Positions 25,384-35,169 of a DNA stretch of 64,000 nt are shown here, piece by piece. Each line of letters begins with the position of its first letter. The stretch's first letter is position 1. The stretch lies in NCBI GenBank assembly GCA_028248455.1, contig JAOKHV010000005.1, positions 1 to 64,000 on the forward strand, written 5' to 3'. A model generated the notes under the pieces. It was given only the letters and a program-made list of their open reading frames with translations. It searched no databases and was not told the origin of the DNA. The position numbers and the translations under genes are program-made. The DNA comes from Ascidiaceihabitans sp. (GTDB lineage: Bacteria > Pseudomonadota > Alphaproteobacteria > Rhodobacterales > Rhodobacteraceae).

Positions 25384-26310
25384 TTATTGATCAAGCGGCG
25401 CATAGCCGTGGTCTTGGGCCCACACGAACCAATTGTCGACAACTGTACCGGTTAACAAAATACCAATGCCACCTGTTAATGTTGTCAAAACTGCGAACCA
25501 CCACGCCCAGCGGTGAATGCCTTCCATTGTGGCGTTAAAACCCATGGTCCAGCGCCAGAACAATGCAGCGCGTTCTGATGCGGTGCCGCGATCAACAATT
25601 TGCTCTATCTCCCGTTCGCCACCGTAACGAGACACAGCCAGTATGGTCGCACCGTGCATTGCAAACAACAGTGCTGAGCCATAAAGGAAAACGATAGAAA
25701 GCGCATGGAAGGGGTTATAAAAAAGATTGCCATAGGTCAGCGAGAACAGATTGGTCCAATCAAGATGGCTGAAAACGCCGTAAGGGACCGCCTCTGACCA
25801 TGAACCCATCATGATGGGGCGTATTAATCCAAGTACCAATACCAACCAAATTGCAGATGCAAAAGCCCATGCAACATGCTTTCCAAGACCCAGCTCTTCA
25901 GCCCGCAAATAAGTACGAACCCACCAAGACAACAAGGAAACGAGGAAAAAGAAACCAGCAATCAAGAACCAGCCACCTTCATTAAGTGGCGCAAAGCCCA
26001 GCCCATATTCTGGAGCAGGTGGCTCTAGGGAAAACCAGAATAGGTCACGCATAAAAATTGCAGGAGACCACTCGGCTTGAACCCAAAAGTTAAATCCTAT
26101 GATCCAGAACCATATCAAGCCCGATACCATCGAGATTACCCCAAATGTACCAAGATAGATTGGGCCTAACTGGGCGTTGCCAAACAATCCAGCGAGAGAT
26201 GAAAACGTGGCACCTTTGGTGCGTTCTGCAGCCAATGAGCCGGTCGGGTCGACCCCCATTTCGGGAGGGCCTTGGACCTGCACTTGGGTAAAGATGTTTT
26301 GATATTCCAT
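25384..26310 (-). CDS. pufM: Photosynthetic reaction centre M subunit
   Basis: PufM forms the reaction-centre core with PufL and binds half of the special pair and the quinone QA. The 308-residue, five-helix protein contains the family segments [20 protein letters not shown] and [20 protein letters not shown] with its histidine ligands. The 15-base gap after pufL and the shared superoperon fit. Stop and pufX start are separated by 12 bases. Confidence 0.97.
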   Translation of the reverse strand: MEYQNIFTQVQVQGPPEMGVDPTGSLAAERTKGATFSSLAGLFGNAQLGPIYLGTFGVISMVSGLIWFWIIGFNFWVQAEWSPAIFMRDLFWFSLEPPAPEYGLGFAPLNEGGWFLIAGFFFLVSLLSWWVRTYLRAEELGLGKHVAWAFASAIWLVLVLGLIRPIMMGSWSEAVPYGVFSHLDWTNLFSLTYGNLFYNPFHALSIVFLYGSALLFAMHGATILAVSRYGGEREIEQIVDRGTASERAALFWRWTMGFNATMEGIHRWAWWFAVLTTLTGGIGILLTGTVVDNWFVWAQDHGYAPLDQ

Positions 26311-26325
26311 AAGTCTAACCCCTTT

Positions 26326-27156
26326 CTACAGGTCTGCCCAAAACGGTAAATATGCGTACCAGTCCCACCAAGCGATCCATGCGTCAAACCAGATGGTGCC
26401 AGAGATCACGATGCAAATCGCGGACCAAACAACAGCGGACAGCGCAAGGAACAAGCCAAGCCGGTGGATGCCCAACGGTCCAATCGAGTAGCCGACTAAA
26501 TCGCGGAAATATGTGTCTTCATGATCAGGCGTGGCAATCTGTTTGCCTTTGCCAGGATTGACCGCCGACAACACCAGCGACCCGTGCAGGGCCAGTGCAA
26601 AACACGTTGTAAAGAAGAACGTAATAGCGACCATATGCGCAGGGTTATAGTGGAAGTTGCCATAGGCGTAGCCGACGTTATTGACCCAATCGAGGTGGCT
26701 CCAGATCCCATATGGAAACCCATGGCCCCACGCCCCGAGCAGCACAGGGCGAATAATAACCAGTGTCACATAGGCGAGAATGGCGATGCTAAAGGCAAAT
26801 GGTACATGATATCCCATGCCTAATTTACGGCAAATTTCAACCTCACGCATCATCCAACTAAGGAATGCAAATGTCGCACAAAGAGTAATAATTTGCCACA
26901 AACCACCTTCAGCCAAAGGCGCTACGCCCAAGCCATATTCCAAGGCAGGCGGATTAATAGAAATTAGCCAGGGATTCCATGTGTTCCCTAAAGACGCCCC
27001 ATATAAAACTAGAATCGTGCCAAGGGCAGCGAAAAAGAAGGTCGTAACGCCAAAAAATCCGACGTAAAACGGGCCCACCCAGAAGTCGAACAGGTCGCCT
27101 CCCACAAGGGTCCCACCTCGGACCCGATATTTTTTCTCGAAGCTGAGCTGTGCCAT
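26326..27156 (-). CDS. pufL: Photosynthetic reaction centre L subunit
   Basis: PufL is the partner of PufM in the charge-separating core and lines the QB site. The 276-residue protein has five helices and motifs such as [20 protein letters not shown] and [21 protein letters not shown] 27156 ([15 protein letters not shown]) follows GGAGGAAGAAG, so a start at 27186 is rejected. It is separated from pufA by 110 bases that hold a strong hairpin. Confidence 0.97.
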   Translation of the reverse strand: MAQLSFEKKYRVRGGTLVGGDLFDFWVGPFYVGFFGVTTFFFAALGTILVLYGASLGNTWNPWLISINPPALEYGLGVAPLAEGGLWQIITLCATFAFLSWMMREVEICRKLGMGYHVPFAFSIAILAYVTLVIIRPVLLGAWGHGFPYGIWSHLDWVNNVGYAYGNFHYNPAHMVAITFFFTTCFALALHGSLVLSAVNPGKGKQIATPDHEDTYFRDLVGYSIGPLGIHRLGLFLALSAVVWSAICIVISGTIWFDAWIAWWDWYAYLPFWADL

Positions 27157-27226
27157 CTTCTTCCTCCGTTTGGCGCTGCTGCCCATCTGAGTTGTGACAG
27201 CGCGACTTGAAACTTATGTGGTGTTT

Positions 27227-27258
27227 GCGTTGGGCGGCACTGACGCCCCGCCCAACGC
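27227..27258 (-). terminator. Intercistronic hairpin between pufA and pufL
   Basis: Perfect 11-bp GC-rich arms GCGTTGGGCGG and CCGCCCAACGC enclose a 10-base loop, nine bases after the pufA stop. In Rhodobacter a hairpin at this place shields pufBA mRNA from decay and produces more LH1 than reaction centre. The same role is expected here. Confidence 0.85.
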
Positions 27259-27266
27259 GCAATCGC

Positions 27267-27437
27267 TTATTCAGCTGCTATTGCTTCAGCGCCAAAGGCG
27301 CGGTCAAACCAATTTGTTTCTGGGTTTGAAAGCAGTACAAGGTGAATCATCGCTGCAAGTAAAAACAGGAAAACGCCCTGTGCCACGAAGACGCGGCGTG
27401 GATCGAAAACGAGCCAGATTTTATAAAACTGTGCCAT
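27267..27437 (-). CDS. pufA: Light-harvesting complex 1 alpha polypeptide
   Basis: This small gene was read directly from the sequence. The 56-residue product [17 protein letters not shown]... has the classic LH1-alpha N-terminus and one membrane helix, with His32 (MIHLVLL) as bacteriochlorophyll ligand. An AAAGGGAGA ribosome site precedes ATG 27437. Its place between pufB and pufL confirms it. The C-terminal tail ends AEAIAAE. Confidence 0.95.
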   Translation of the reverse strand: MAQFYKIWLVFDPRRVFVAQGVFLFLLAAMIHLVLLSNPETNWFDRAFGAEAIAAE

Positions 27438-27453
27438 ATTCTATGTTCTCCCT

Positions 27454-27609
27454 TTACCAAGCAAACCAAGGCAATTTGAAATATGTCAAAACGTGCGCAA
27501 TGACGGCTACTGTGGCGAACAGGTAGAACCCGCTCAAATAAACAGAGTGCAATTCTTGCGCCTGCTCGTCGGAAAGACCTGTAAAAGACAGGTCGGATTT
27601 ATCAGCCAT
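27454..27609 (-). CDS. pufB: Light-harvesting complex 1 beta polypeptide
   Basis: This small gene was read directly from the sequence. The 51-residue product begins [20 protein letters not shown], the standard LH1-beta N-terminus. It has one membrane helix with His39 (VIAHVLTYF) as bacteriochlorophyll ligand and the typical C-terminal FKLPWFAW. An AAGGAGA ribosome site precedes ATG 27609. pufA follows after 16 bases. Confidence 0.95.
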   Translation of the reverse strand: MADKSDLSFTGLSDEQAQELHSVYLSGFYLFATVAVIAHVLTYFKLPWFAW

Positions 27610-27767
27610 GTTTTTTCTCCTTAGAAGAAATAGTACTGACGCCGCGCTGCCCCCGCGGCCGGGTTACGACAGGAGACCACCCCCTGCCCTAATTCCACCA
27701 TTTCTCTCCGAGGAAAGATTTGACGAATTATTGTAACCCATCGTCTCGACCCGACGGATTGAAGAAA

Positions 27768-27995
27768 TTACGCGGAGAAAATCCGCGGTGTAATGATCTG
27801 CGTTTGGCTCCACGCAGATTTGATGGGACCACTGGCTGGCAGCTCCATCCGGCGCGCCGCGCTCAAGACCCATGTCAAACAGGCCAGCGGTAGCGTTGCC
27901 GCAAAAATAAGAGCAAAATATACGTAATATTCACGCTTTTCGCTGGCATAAGATGCACGGGATCTCGGTTTATGATCATCTATAAAGTAAGTCAT
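27768..27995 (-). CDS. pufQ: PufQ, cofactor for bacteriochlorophyll synthesis
   Basis: PufQ is a small membrane protein reported to affect bacteriochlorophyll precursor flux in Rhodobacter. The 75-residue product has one hydrophobic helix (about residues 25-45) after a charged N-terminus [20 protein letters not shown]. The start overlaps the bchZ stop by three bases, so any puf-specific promoter must lie inside bchZ, as in R. capsulatus. A 158-base noncoding gap separates it from pufB. Confidence 0.85.
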   Translation of the reverse strand: MTYFIDDHKPRSRASYASEKREYYVYFALIFAATLPLACLTWVLSAARRMELPASGPIKSAWSQTQIITPRIFSA

Positions 27996-29452
27996 TTGGC
28001 TCCTCCCAAAGCTGGTTGCAGTCCCTGAACAGTTTCCAAGACGACCCGCTCTGCCCCTGCATCCAATGCCCGCTGTTCAGCAGCATCACGCAGAGTTTTC
28101 GCGGCGGAAATTCGTGTCAGGACGGGATGGCTGGCGACAATTTCATCCAGCTTTGCTTGGGCATCCGCATCCCAAGGGAAATCGCGGCGCAACGTTGTTG
28201 GTGTTGCCTCCGCTACATCCATATCCGTGCCAAGCGGCAGAATATGAAACAAGGCGTCAAAAAGACCATTGCAGACCTCTTGGACGATGTATGTCGCACC
28301 AGCATAACCCATAAACGGGGTGCCGGTTGCACGACGAATGGCTGCGCCAGGAAAGCTGGCGGGAATAAAGGCCGGTGCTGGGCCAAAGCCCGCTTTCATC
28401 TCGGCCAGATACATTTTCTCGTTGATCGACCCCATCACAATCAGCGGGCGTTTTTGATGCATCCATGCGCGGACTTCATCATTGTTGGTCTTTTTGCCCC
28501 GCGTCCGCGCAACCGCAAAAGCGCAAGGCAAACCCAAATCACTTTCCAAGAAATTGCGGATGCCGCGCGCATAGGTCTCGTTGGCCACAATCGCGAACGA
28601 TGCGGTCGCAAAGAAATCTTGGGTCACCGACCGCCACAAATCCCAAACAGGCTTGATGGTGGAATGCTTTTCACGCTCAATAAACGGTTCTGGATTTAGA
28701 TCCAGCAAATCGCCCAACTTGCGCAGAAATTTCGTAGTGGAATCGATCCCGACAGGAGCCTGCAAATAGGGCTTGTTCAGGACCTCACAAAGGCCACGGC
28801 CAAATTCACGATACATGCAGATATTCACATCGGCATTCACCAATCCGCGCATTTCCGCCACATGGGCACCCAATGGCATCACCATATTAACCTCCGCGCC
28901 AATGCCCTCAACAAGGCGACGAATTTCAGCAAGATCAGAGGGCATGTTAAACGTACCATACATCGGCCCAAGGATATTGACGCGCGGAGGAGCACCCTCT
29001 TCGCGCTTTTTCTCAGGCGGCATCCGACCTTTGGTCATGCCAAATTCGGTAAAGATCCATGTCATCGCGCGGTCTGCAGATTCCCATTGATCCTCATCAA
29101 TCGTGCGCGGCAGAAACCGTTGGATGTTCGTGCCCATCGGGGTGACGCCACCACCGATCATTTCGGCAATTGATCCGGTCACAACCACAGCTGGCAGCGC
29201 AGGGTCAAGCGTTTGCCACGCCCGTTTCATCGCCTCTTCGGTGCCCGATCCCATTTCGTCTTCGGACAAGCCAGTGACGACAATCGGCAATTCATGCGGC
29301 GGTAATGCATCAGTGTAATGCAACACGGATGTGACTGGTAAGTTTTCACAACCCACAGGGCCATCGATTACGCATTGCAATCCTTTGACGGCGCAGAATG
29401 CGTAAACTGCACCCCAATACCCGCCCGCACGATCATGATCTTGAACAAGCAT
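27992..29452 (-). CDS. bchZ: Chlorophyllide a reductase subunit Z
   Basis: BchZ and BchY form the catalytic component that reduces ring B of chlorophyllide a to the bacteriochlorin state, with BchX as reductase. The 486-residue nitrogenase-like protein contains the cysteine ligand region [22 protein letters not shown] and a Gly-rich [18 protein letters not shown] near the end. It shares one base with the bchY stop (29452) and overlaps pufQ by four bases at its 3' end, keeping the superoperon continuous. Confidence 0.95.
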   Translation of the reverse strand: MLVQDHDRAGGYWGAVYAFCAVKGLQCVIDGPVGCENLPVTSVLHYTDALPPHELPIVVTGLSEDEMGSGTEEAMKRAWQTLDPALPAVVVTGSIAEMIGGGVTPMGTNIQRFLPRTIDEDQWESADRAMTWIFTEFGMTKGRMPPEKKREEGAPPRVNILGPMYGTFNMPSDLAEIRRLVEGIGAEVNMVMPLGAHVAEMRGLVNADVNICMYREFGRGLCEVLNKPYLQAPVGIDSTTKFLRKLGDLLDLNPEPFIEREKHSTIKPVWDLWRSVTQDFFATASFAIVANETYARGIRNFLESDLGLPCAFAVARTRGKKTNNDEVRAWMHQKRPLIVMGSINEKMYLAEMKAGFGPAPAFIPASFPGAAIRRATGTPFMGYAGATYIVQEVCNGLFDALFHILPLGTDMDVAEATPTTLRRDFPWDADAQAKLDEIVASHPVLTRISAAKTLRDAAEQRALDAGAERVVLETVQGLQPALGGAK

Positions 29453-31026
29453 CAGATCATCTCCGCTGCTTTGGCAGCTTTGGCCGCACGTTCTAGTTTC
29501 TTGGCATTTGTGGCCCGGAACGCGGGCTTTAAATTAGGTGACCCTTCCCAGACGCCAGCAGTATCACCGGTCCCAACACCTTCAAAGAACGCGCGCATAT
29601 GGTCCATGCGGCCTTTGTTAGCCATGGCCGTATTCACGATCTCAGCCAATGCGCCCGCACCCGCGACACCCATCAATGGACGCGCCGAAATCAAGTTGGT
29701 GAAATACAGTGACGGGATGCCCAACTCTTTGCCCTTTTGGACAACAGGCGTCGTGCCAATCGCAAGATCAGGGTGCACAGCTTCCATCGCAGCACAGTCA
29801 TCTTCCAATGAAGCACGGAATTTAACCTTGACGCCACGGGCTTCCAGCCATGTGGCATCATCTGCGGACCACGGTGTTTTTGGCAAAGCAGTACCAACGT
29901 AAGGAATGTTTGCGCCACTTTCAATCAACAAACGGGCCACCAGCAATTCACTGCCTTCGTAGCCGGACAAGGTAATTGTACCTTTTACAGGAGCGGTCAA
30001 CAGCGCGCTCTTAACCGCAGGAAGAATCTGGTTTTGTGCCGCTGCAATCAGATCAGGAGCGACATTAAACGCATCCCCAATCGCAGACATCCATGTGGCC
30101 GTACCTTCATAGCCAACAGGGGCAGACCCAATAACTGGGCGACCAGCGGCCTGAAATTCGCGCACGCTTGCCGTATAAAATGGATGGAGCGCGGCAACTG
30201 CGCTACAATCAAGGGCAGCATATAATTCGCGCCATTCACGACAGGGCACAACGGGGCCAGCGGCAAGGCCCATAGGGGCCAGCATCGCACCAATCATCAT
30301 CGGATCGGCAGGGAACATTTCACCCAATAAGGCGAGGGTTGGGCGATCGGATTTACCAGCAGCAGGACGTGCCACAGGGCCAGCCTTAATTTCACTGCGA
30401 GCGTATTTCAGCATCGCGCCTGCCAAAACATCCTTGGCCTCAGCATGGGTCGGAATACCAAAACCTGGCACATCAATGCCAACAATCCGCACACCATTGA
30501 TTTCTTCTGGCAGCAACCGAAGCGGCACACCTGATGCGGTTGGCACACAAAGATTTGTCACAATAACCGCGTCTAATTTCTCAGGATCAGCAATGTCGTG
30601 GACCGCCTCGCGGATGTCCTCGAACAGTTTCCCAGTCACTAATGTTTCAGAGTTGAATGGGACATAACCAACAGACCGACGCGCACCATAAAAATGGGAC
30701 ACAAACGTCAAACCATAAACGCAGCAAGCCGACCCAGAAAGAATCGTTGCAGTGCGTTTCATACGCAAACCCACACGCAAGGAGCCAAATGCAGGGCACA
30801 TCGATTGCGGCTGGTCATGAGGACCAACCGGATAGTCAGCGGCAAACTTGTCCAACATGTCAGAATTGCCCGCTTTGCGCGCTGCATCCTTCAACGTAGA
30901 TCCGCTATGACAGCCAGCACCACTTTCCGGGAGAGGCACATCACGGTCGGTGACCTCAGTGCCAGTTTCAACCTGCACTTGATCGGTGTCGTCATATGAA
31001 ATTAGGCCCGCCTCAGACGTCTTCAT
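29452..31026 (-). CDS. bchY: Chlorophyllide a reductase subunit Y
   Basis: BchY is the second catalytic subunit of chlorophyllide a reductase. The chosen start ATG 31026 ([17 protein letters not shown]) gives 524 residues and lies 14 bases inside the bchX 3' end after a GAGG. A longer frame to 31182 only runs antiparallel-frame through bchX and is rejected. Family features include [13 protein letters not shown] near the N-terminal third and nitrogenase-like cysteines. It is part of the bchCXYZ-puf transcript. Confidence 0.93.
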   Translation of the reverse strand: MKTSEAGLISYDDTDQVQVETGTEVTDRDVPLPESGAGCHSGSTLKDAARKAGNSDMLDKFAADYPVGPHDQPQSMCPAFGSLRVGLRMKRTATILSGSACCVYGLTFVSHFYGARRSVGYVPFNSETLVTGKLFEDIREAVHDIADPEKLDAVIVTNLCVPTASGVPLRLLPEEINGVRIVGIDVPGFGIPTHAEAKDVLAGAMLKYARSEIKAGPVARPAAGKSDRPTLALLGEMFPADPMMIGAMLAPMGLAAGPVVPCREWRELYAALDCSAVAALHPFYTASVREFQAAGRPVIGSAPVGYEGTATWMSAIGDAFNVAPDLIAAAQNQILPAVKSALLTAPVKGTITLSGYEGSELLVARLLIESGANIPYVGTALPKTPWSADDATWLEARGVKVKFRASLEDDCAAMEAVHPDLAIGTTPVVQKGKELGIPSLYFTNLISARPLMGVAGAGALAEIVNTAMANKGRMDHMRAFFEGVGTGDTAGVWEGSPNLKPAFRATNAKKLERAAKAAKAAEMI

Positions 31027-32032
31027 AAACGACCTCGAGGCTCTCTTTTGGCACCGCATTCTTGCCGCGCATGTCCATATCCGTCGCAGGAACCAGAACA
31101 TAATCGCCACCAGTTTCCGACGCATCAAACAAGCCAAGCAGCCCGTCTTGATCCAAAGGTGCCGGGCGCACTGGTGGAGCAATTCCTACCGCATCGCCAA
31201 GTCCTGCGAACATCTCACCCCACTGACTCTCCTTCGTGCCAACGATCTGATAGTTCGCAGATTTCTTGCGCAGATCATCGTCCTGCGGAATAGATGCGAG
31301 CACTGGGATATTCACCGCTTCAGCAAATGCTGCCGCTTCACCTGAGCCATCATCTTTATTAATCACCAATCCTGCGACTCCAACATTACCCCCCAGCTTG
31401 CGGAAATATTCGACCGCCGAACATACGTTGTTGGCGACATAAAGCGACTGCAAATCATTGGACGCCACAAGGATCACCTTTTGCGCCATATCGCGGGCAA
31501 TCGGCAGGCCGAAGCCGCCGCACACCACGTCACCCAAAAAGTCGAGCAACACATAATCAAAGTCCCAGTCGTGGAAGCCCAGCTTTTCCAACAATTCAAA
31601 ACCATGGATGATCCCACGACCACCACAGCCACGACCAACCTCTGGGCCACCAAGTTCCATCGCAAACACGCCACCGCGTTTGAAGCAGACATCACCGATG
31701 GCAACTTCTTCGCCAGCCAACTTTTTCCGGGTAGATGTTTCGATAATCGTCGGGCAGGCTTTACCACCAAATAACAGGCTGGTGGTGTCAGACTTTGGAT
31801 CACAACCAATCAGCAAAACGCGTTTACCCTGCTCAGCCATCATATGGGACAGGTTGGCAAGCGTGAATGATTTACCAATCCCACCCTTTCCATAAATCGC
31901 GATGATCTGAGTTTTGGATGTCGACTCAGCATGCACGATATCCGCTAGATCCTCATTCGCTTCGTCGCGCAAACGCTGATCAAAATCTTTTATCGTACCA
32001 CCATTTTTGAGGTTTGGAATATCAAGGCTCAT
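31013..32032 (-). CDS. bchX: Chlorophyllide a reductase iron protein subunit X
   Basis: BchX is the NifH-like ATPase that feeds electrons to BchYZ. The 339-residue protein has the P-loop GKGGIGKS at 48-55 and the two cluster cysteines in GRGCGGRG and [12 protein letters not shown] 32032 ([11 protein letters not shown]) overlaps the bchC stop (ATGA) and is preferred to a start at 32047. It is the paralogue of BchL at 5667, distinguished by its longer N-terminus and its bchCYZ context. Confidence 0.95.
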   Translation of the reverse strand: MSLDIPNLKNGGTIKDFDQRLRDEANEDLADIVHAESTSKTQIIAIYGKGGIGKSFTLANLSHMMAEQGKRVLLIGCDPKSDTTSLLFGGKACPTIIETSTRKKLAGEEVAIGDVCFKRGGVFAMELGGPEVGRGCGGRGIIHGFELLEKLGFHDWDFDYVLLDFLGDVVCGGFGLPIARDMAQKVILVASNDLQSLYVANNVCSAVEYFRKLGGNVGVAGLVINKDDGSGEAAAFAEAVNIPVLASIPQDDDLRKKSANYQIVGTKESQWGEMFAGLGDAVGIAPPVRPAPLDQDGLLGLFDASETGGDYVLVPATDMDMRGKNAVPKESLEVVYEDV

Positions 32033-32970
32033 GCGTGGTCCTCCCAATCAAGTATCATTTTCAGGCAGCTTGGATCGGTGAATTCCGTATTATAAGCTGT
32101 TGCCGCGGTTGCAGCCTTGGATGTGTGTGTGATCAACCCGCCAAGCGACAACGCGCCACTTTCAACAAGCGCACGGGTCGCGGTCAGATCATCGCCGGTC
32201 CATTCCGCAGACACGCGCAAACGGGCCTCCTTCATGAACGCCGGAGGGAACGCAAAATTGATAGGATCGGTGTAAAAGCCAGCTAGAACAATCTCGCCAC
32301 CCTTTTGAATGCGACCAATCAGATCAGGCAAAATTGCGGCACTGCCGGATGCGTCGTAAATAGACGTGTAATCACGGCGGTCGTCAGCATCAGGATGCAC
32401 AACCTTGTATCCGTCAGCACCAGACATTCGTGTGGGATCAAGTTCCCAAACCGTTGGCGCTGGCGCACCTGCGGCAATGGCCAAACGGGCCAACAAGCGG
32501 CCAAGCACACCGTGACCAACAATCAGGTCTGGCACTGCTTTGCCTTGTCCAGCCATTGCATGACGCGCAGTTGCGGCCAAAGCAAGCAAGGCACCCTCAG
32601 CACCAAAACCCGCATCAATCTTTGTAACCCGCGCAGGATCAGTGACCAACGTGCGCGCGGCACCGCCAAACAATCCAAACGCACCTTCGTAACAATTAGC
32701 ACCCGGAACGAACACTCGATCGCCTGCTTTGAAATCACAAGAAGGGGAGGCCTGCATCACTTCGCCCACGGCCTCATAGCCAGGAACAAGGGGGTATCCC
32801 ATGCCAGGAAACGGTGGCATCTCGCCGGACCAGAACAATTTCTCTGTACCCGTCGAAATGCCGGAATGGGAAATAAGCACAACCAAATCATCCGCTGTTG
32901 GCGGCTTTACGTCCAAGACATCAAGCCCTAAATCCTTCGGGCCCTTCAAGATGACGGCGCTAGTTTGCAA
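32029..32970 (-). CDS. bchC: 2-Desacetyl-2-hydroxyethyl bacteriochlorophyllide a dehydrogenase
   Basis: BchC oxidises the 3-hydroxyethyl group to the acetyl group of bacteriochlorophyllide a. The 313-residue product is a zinc-less-looking MDR-type dehydrogenase with GYEAVGEV and the nucleotide-binding region [14 protein letters not shown]. The probable start is TTG 32970 ([11 protein letters not shown]), seven bases after an AGAGG ribosome site. A TTG at 33009 would give an unusual extra N-terminus. The promoter just upstream carries two PpsR operators within 33039-33082. Confidence 0.92.
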   Translation of the reverse strand: MQTSAVILKGPKDLGLDVLDVKPPTADDLVVLISHSGISTGTEKLFWSGEMPPFPGMGYPLVPGYEAVGEVMQASPSCDFKAGDRVFVPGANCYEGAFGLFGGAARTLVTDPARVTKIDAGFGAEGALLALAATARHAMAGQGKAVPDLIVGHGVLGRLLARLAIAAGAPAPTVWELDPTRMSGADGYKVVHPDADDRRDYTSIYDASGSAAILPDLIGRIQKGGEIVLAGFYTDPINFAFPPAFMKEARLRVSAEWTGDDLTATRALVESGALSLGGLITHTSKAATAATAYNTEFTDPSCLKMILDWEDHA

Positions 32971-33038
32971 TGTATTTCCTCTAAATTGGCGGCCGGTGAT
33001 TCGAGACAAAAGACTCAGTAGGCGGCGGCATGCTTATG

Positions 33039-33056
33039 TGTAACGTAAATCTGACA
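33039..33056. promoter_or_regulatory. PpsR/CrtJ operator over the bchC -10 region
   Basis: TGT-AACGTAAATCTG-ACA is an exact TGT-N12-ACA palindrome. Read on the - strand it contains TACGTT (33047-33042), the likely bchC -10. Confidence 0.85.
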
Positions 33057-33059
33057 CTT

Positions 33060-34199
33060 TTATCTGTCAACTAACTTAGACACTTTTTTAGACGATTTCG
33101 TTGCAACAACACATTTGGTAACAAATGGGCGCAACGATTTGGGACGGATGATCTGCCCAAACCCGGCCTCGACACACAATGCAGCGATCTCATCGGCGGA
33201 ACGAGCTTTCCCAGTTCGCATCGCCATTGTATAAAGCGCAAAATAGGCATCACCCGCGCGCTCGGGGACAACTCCCCCTGACATTGGCTCCGAAATCACC
33301 AAACGACCGCCGACAGGCAAAGCCGCGTAGCATTTGACCAAAAGATCAGCCACCGTATCGTCGGTATGGTCGTAAAGCACGCGGATCAAACTGATCGTGT
33401 CAGCACCTGTCGGCAGCGGACCTGTGCGAAATGACCCCGTCGAGATCTGGGCGCGGGCTGTCATGCCAACATCAGCGAATCGGGCGGCAGCACTTGGGGC
33501 AACTTGGGGCAAGTCAAACAGCATCAACTGCACTGCAGGGTGGGCGGCACCAACTGCGGCCAGAAACGCACCAGACCCGCCGCCCACATCTAACAAGGTT
33601 TGGCTCGCACCAAAGTCGACAGCGCGCAACGTGTCTTCCGCGACCAAAATCTGGCTGTTGGCCATCAGGTCCGAATAGGTTTCCGCAACATCAGGGGCCA
33701 TGCCACCACCAAAAACATAGGGCCAGAAAGTCGCCAGCTCTGTGGCGACCTCACCCCGAAAAAACTTAACGGGGTCTGACAGGTCACGATACAAAACATC
33801 GTGGTGGCTGATCATTTGGGCCAAGCCCGGCACACCGACTAAGGCCGCACCGGTGCGGGTCAAGGCAAAGCGACCAGCGCGTTTGGACTTTAACAAGCCC
33901 AAGGCGACGGCTGCGCGCAACAACACATCCATCCGGTCAGGAGGCACATCACAGCGGACAGCCAAATCAGCCGATGTAGTCGGGGCAGTCATCAGATTTT
34001 GCGGTATCTCAAACTTGACCAAGGCGGTCAAAATCTGGCTGTGGCAAAATCCGGCCAGCAAATCAAACAAGGCCTCACCTTCACGACGCACCAAGCGGCG
34101 GGTCAATGGAAAGCCTGCGGCCCATGTCTGAAACTTTCTTGATGCAATTAGGCGGGATTGCCAGCCTACCCACGGCAACGTTGCGGAAAAACTACTCAC
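33060..34199 (-). CDS. crtF: Hydroxyneurosporene O-methyltransferase
   Basis: CrtF methylates the tertiary hydroxyl of demethylspheroidene-type carotenoids using S-adenosylmethionine. The 379-residue protein has an N-terminal dimerisation/winged-helix half and a methyltransferase half with LLDVGGGSGAFL, RVLYDHTDD and a C-terminal sheet. GTG 34199 overlaps the crtE stop by eight bases; GTG 34214 is an alternative. The 3' end carries a bchC operator, so coding and control sequence overlap. Readthrough to bchC forms the crt-bch-puf superoperon. Confidence 0.92.
   Translation of the reverse strand: MSSFSATLPWVGWQSRLIASRKFQTWAAGFPLTRRLVRREGEALFDLLAGFCHSQILTALVKFEIPQNLMTAPTTSADLAVRCDVPPDRMDVLLRAAVALGLLKSKRAGRFALTRTGAALVGVPGLAQMISHHDVLYRDLSDPVKFFRGEVATELATFWPYVFGGGMAPDVAETYSDLMANSQILVAEDTLRAVDFGASQTLLDVGGGSGAFLAAVGAAHPAVQLMLFDLPQVAPSAAARFADVGMTARAQISTGSFRTGPLPTGADTISLIRVLYDHTDDTVADLLVKCYAALPVGGRLVISEPMSGGVVPERAGDAYFALYTMAMRTGKARSADEIAALCVEAGFGQIIRPKSLRPFVTKCVVATKSSKKVSKLVDR
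33065..33082. promoter_or_regulatory. PpsR/CrtJ operator over the bchC -35 region
   Basis: TGT-CAACTAACTTAG-ACA is a second exact palindrome. On the - strand it ends in TTGACA (33070-33065), a consensus -35, 17 bases from the -10. It lies inside the last codons of crtF. Confidence 0.85.
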
Positions 34200-35067
34200 C
34201 CGCAATATCAGCACGCCATTGCATAGGCGTCAACATTTCAGCTTGAGCGTTGACCATCTTGGCCAGCGTAGCTTCACCCGGACATCGGGGGATTGACGAA
34301 ATCGCACCACCCAAAATGTCTTTCATTCGTGCAATTGCGCCCTGAACACCCAGTTCGGACACAGCATTGGGGCGGCCATGCAAATCATCTTGGCCCACAG
34401 GCTTGCCCAATGTCTCAGCATCATACAAAGCGTCACGCAAATCATCAGCGACTTGAAACGCCTCACCGATGCGCGCACCCAGTTCTTCCCATGGCCCCGC
34501 CTCTTGGCCTGCAGACACGGCCCCCATCTGGGTGGCCGCGATGAACAATGAACCTGTCTTGGCACGGTGGTAGGCGGACAGGTCAATCTTGTCTTCGGCC
34601 TCCCAACCTTGGCCCGCACAAATCCCGCTTGGCATACCCGTTCGTGTGGCCAGAATACGCATCAACGCAACCGCGCGGGTCGGATCATGTTCTGCGGCCT
34701 GCGCCAGCACATCAAACGCCATAACAATCAAGCTGTCACCCGTTAGAACGGCAAGCGGTTCGCCGTAAGCACGGTGTAAACTGGGTTTGCCACGACGTGT
34801 GTCCGCATTATCAAAAGCTGGCAAATCATCATGCACCAAGGACGCACAGTGGATAAGCTCAAGCGCAACTGCCGCCGCATCTGCCAGCGCAGGGCGATCA
34901 TCGCCGCAGGCCTTTGCAGTGCTCATTAAAATGACAGGGCGAATACGCGCACCACCCGGACTCACCGCATAATTCAAAGCACTCGCTAATTTGCTTGGGG
35001 ACGGGGCCACTTGGCCTGTGCGGATAGCGGTGGAAATAGCATCGTTGATGCGGGCGGCAAATGGCAT
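34192..35067 (-). CDS. crtE: Geranylgeranyl diphosphate synthase
   Basis: CrtE extends farnesyl diphosphate to C20 geranylgeranyl diphosphate for carotenoids and the pigment tail. The 291-residue prenyltransferase has the first aspartate motif D80-D81-LPAF-D86 and the second D208-D209-LRD. ATG 35067 follows AGAGGTG. It is the first gene of the - strand superoperon and shares its operator region with crtD. Confidence 0.93.
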   Translation of the reverse strand: MPFAARINDAISTAIRTGQVAPSPSKLASALNYAVSPGGARIRPVILMSTAKACGDDRPALADAAAVALELIHCASLVHDDLPAFDNADTRRGKPSLHRAYGEPLAVLTGDSLIVMAFDVLAQAAEHDPTRAVALMRILATRTGMPSGICAGQGWEAEDKIDLSAYHRAKTGSLFIAATQMGAVSAGQEAGPWEELGARIGEAFQVADDLRDALYDAETLGKPVGQDDLHGRPNAVSELGVQGAIARMKDILGGAISSIPRCPGEATLAKMVNAQAEMLTPMQWRADIAGE

Positions 35068-35091
35068 GTAACACCTCTTTTAAAATCGATA

Positions 35092-35109
35092 TGTCTACTA
35101 TTGCTGACA
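35092..35109. promoter_or_regulatory. PpsR/CrtJ operator 1 between crtE and crtD
   Basis: TGT-CTACTATTGCTG-ACA is an exact TGT-N12-ACA palindrome 25 bases upstream of crtE. Confidence 0.82.
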
Positions 35110-35116
35110 CTGTAAG

Positions 35117-35134
35117 TGTAAACTAAAGTGGACA
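35117..35134. promoter_or_regulatory. PpsR/CrtJ operator 2 between crtE and crtD
   Basis: TGT-AAACTAAAGTGG-ACA is an exact palindrome eight bases after operator 1. On the - strand it supplies TTTACA, a possible crtE -35; the pair can control both divergent genes. Confidence 0.82.
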
Positions 35135-35169
35135 TATTACATTTGTCAATTGCGACGTAAAAGGAAGAC

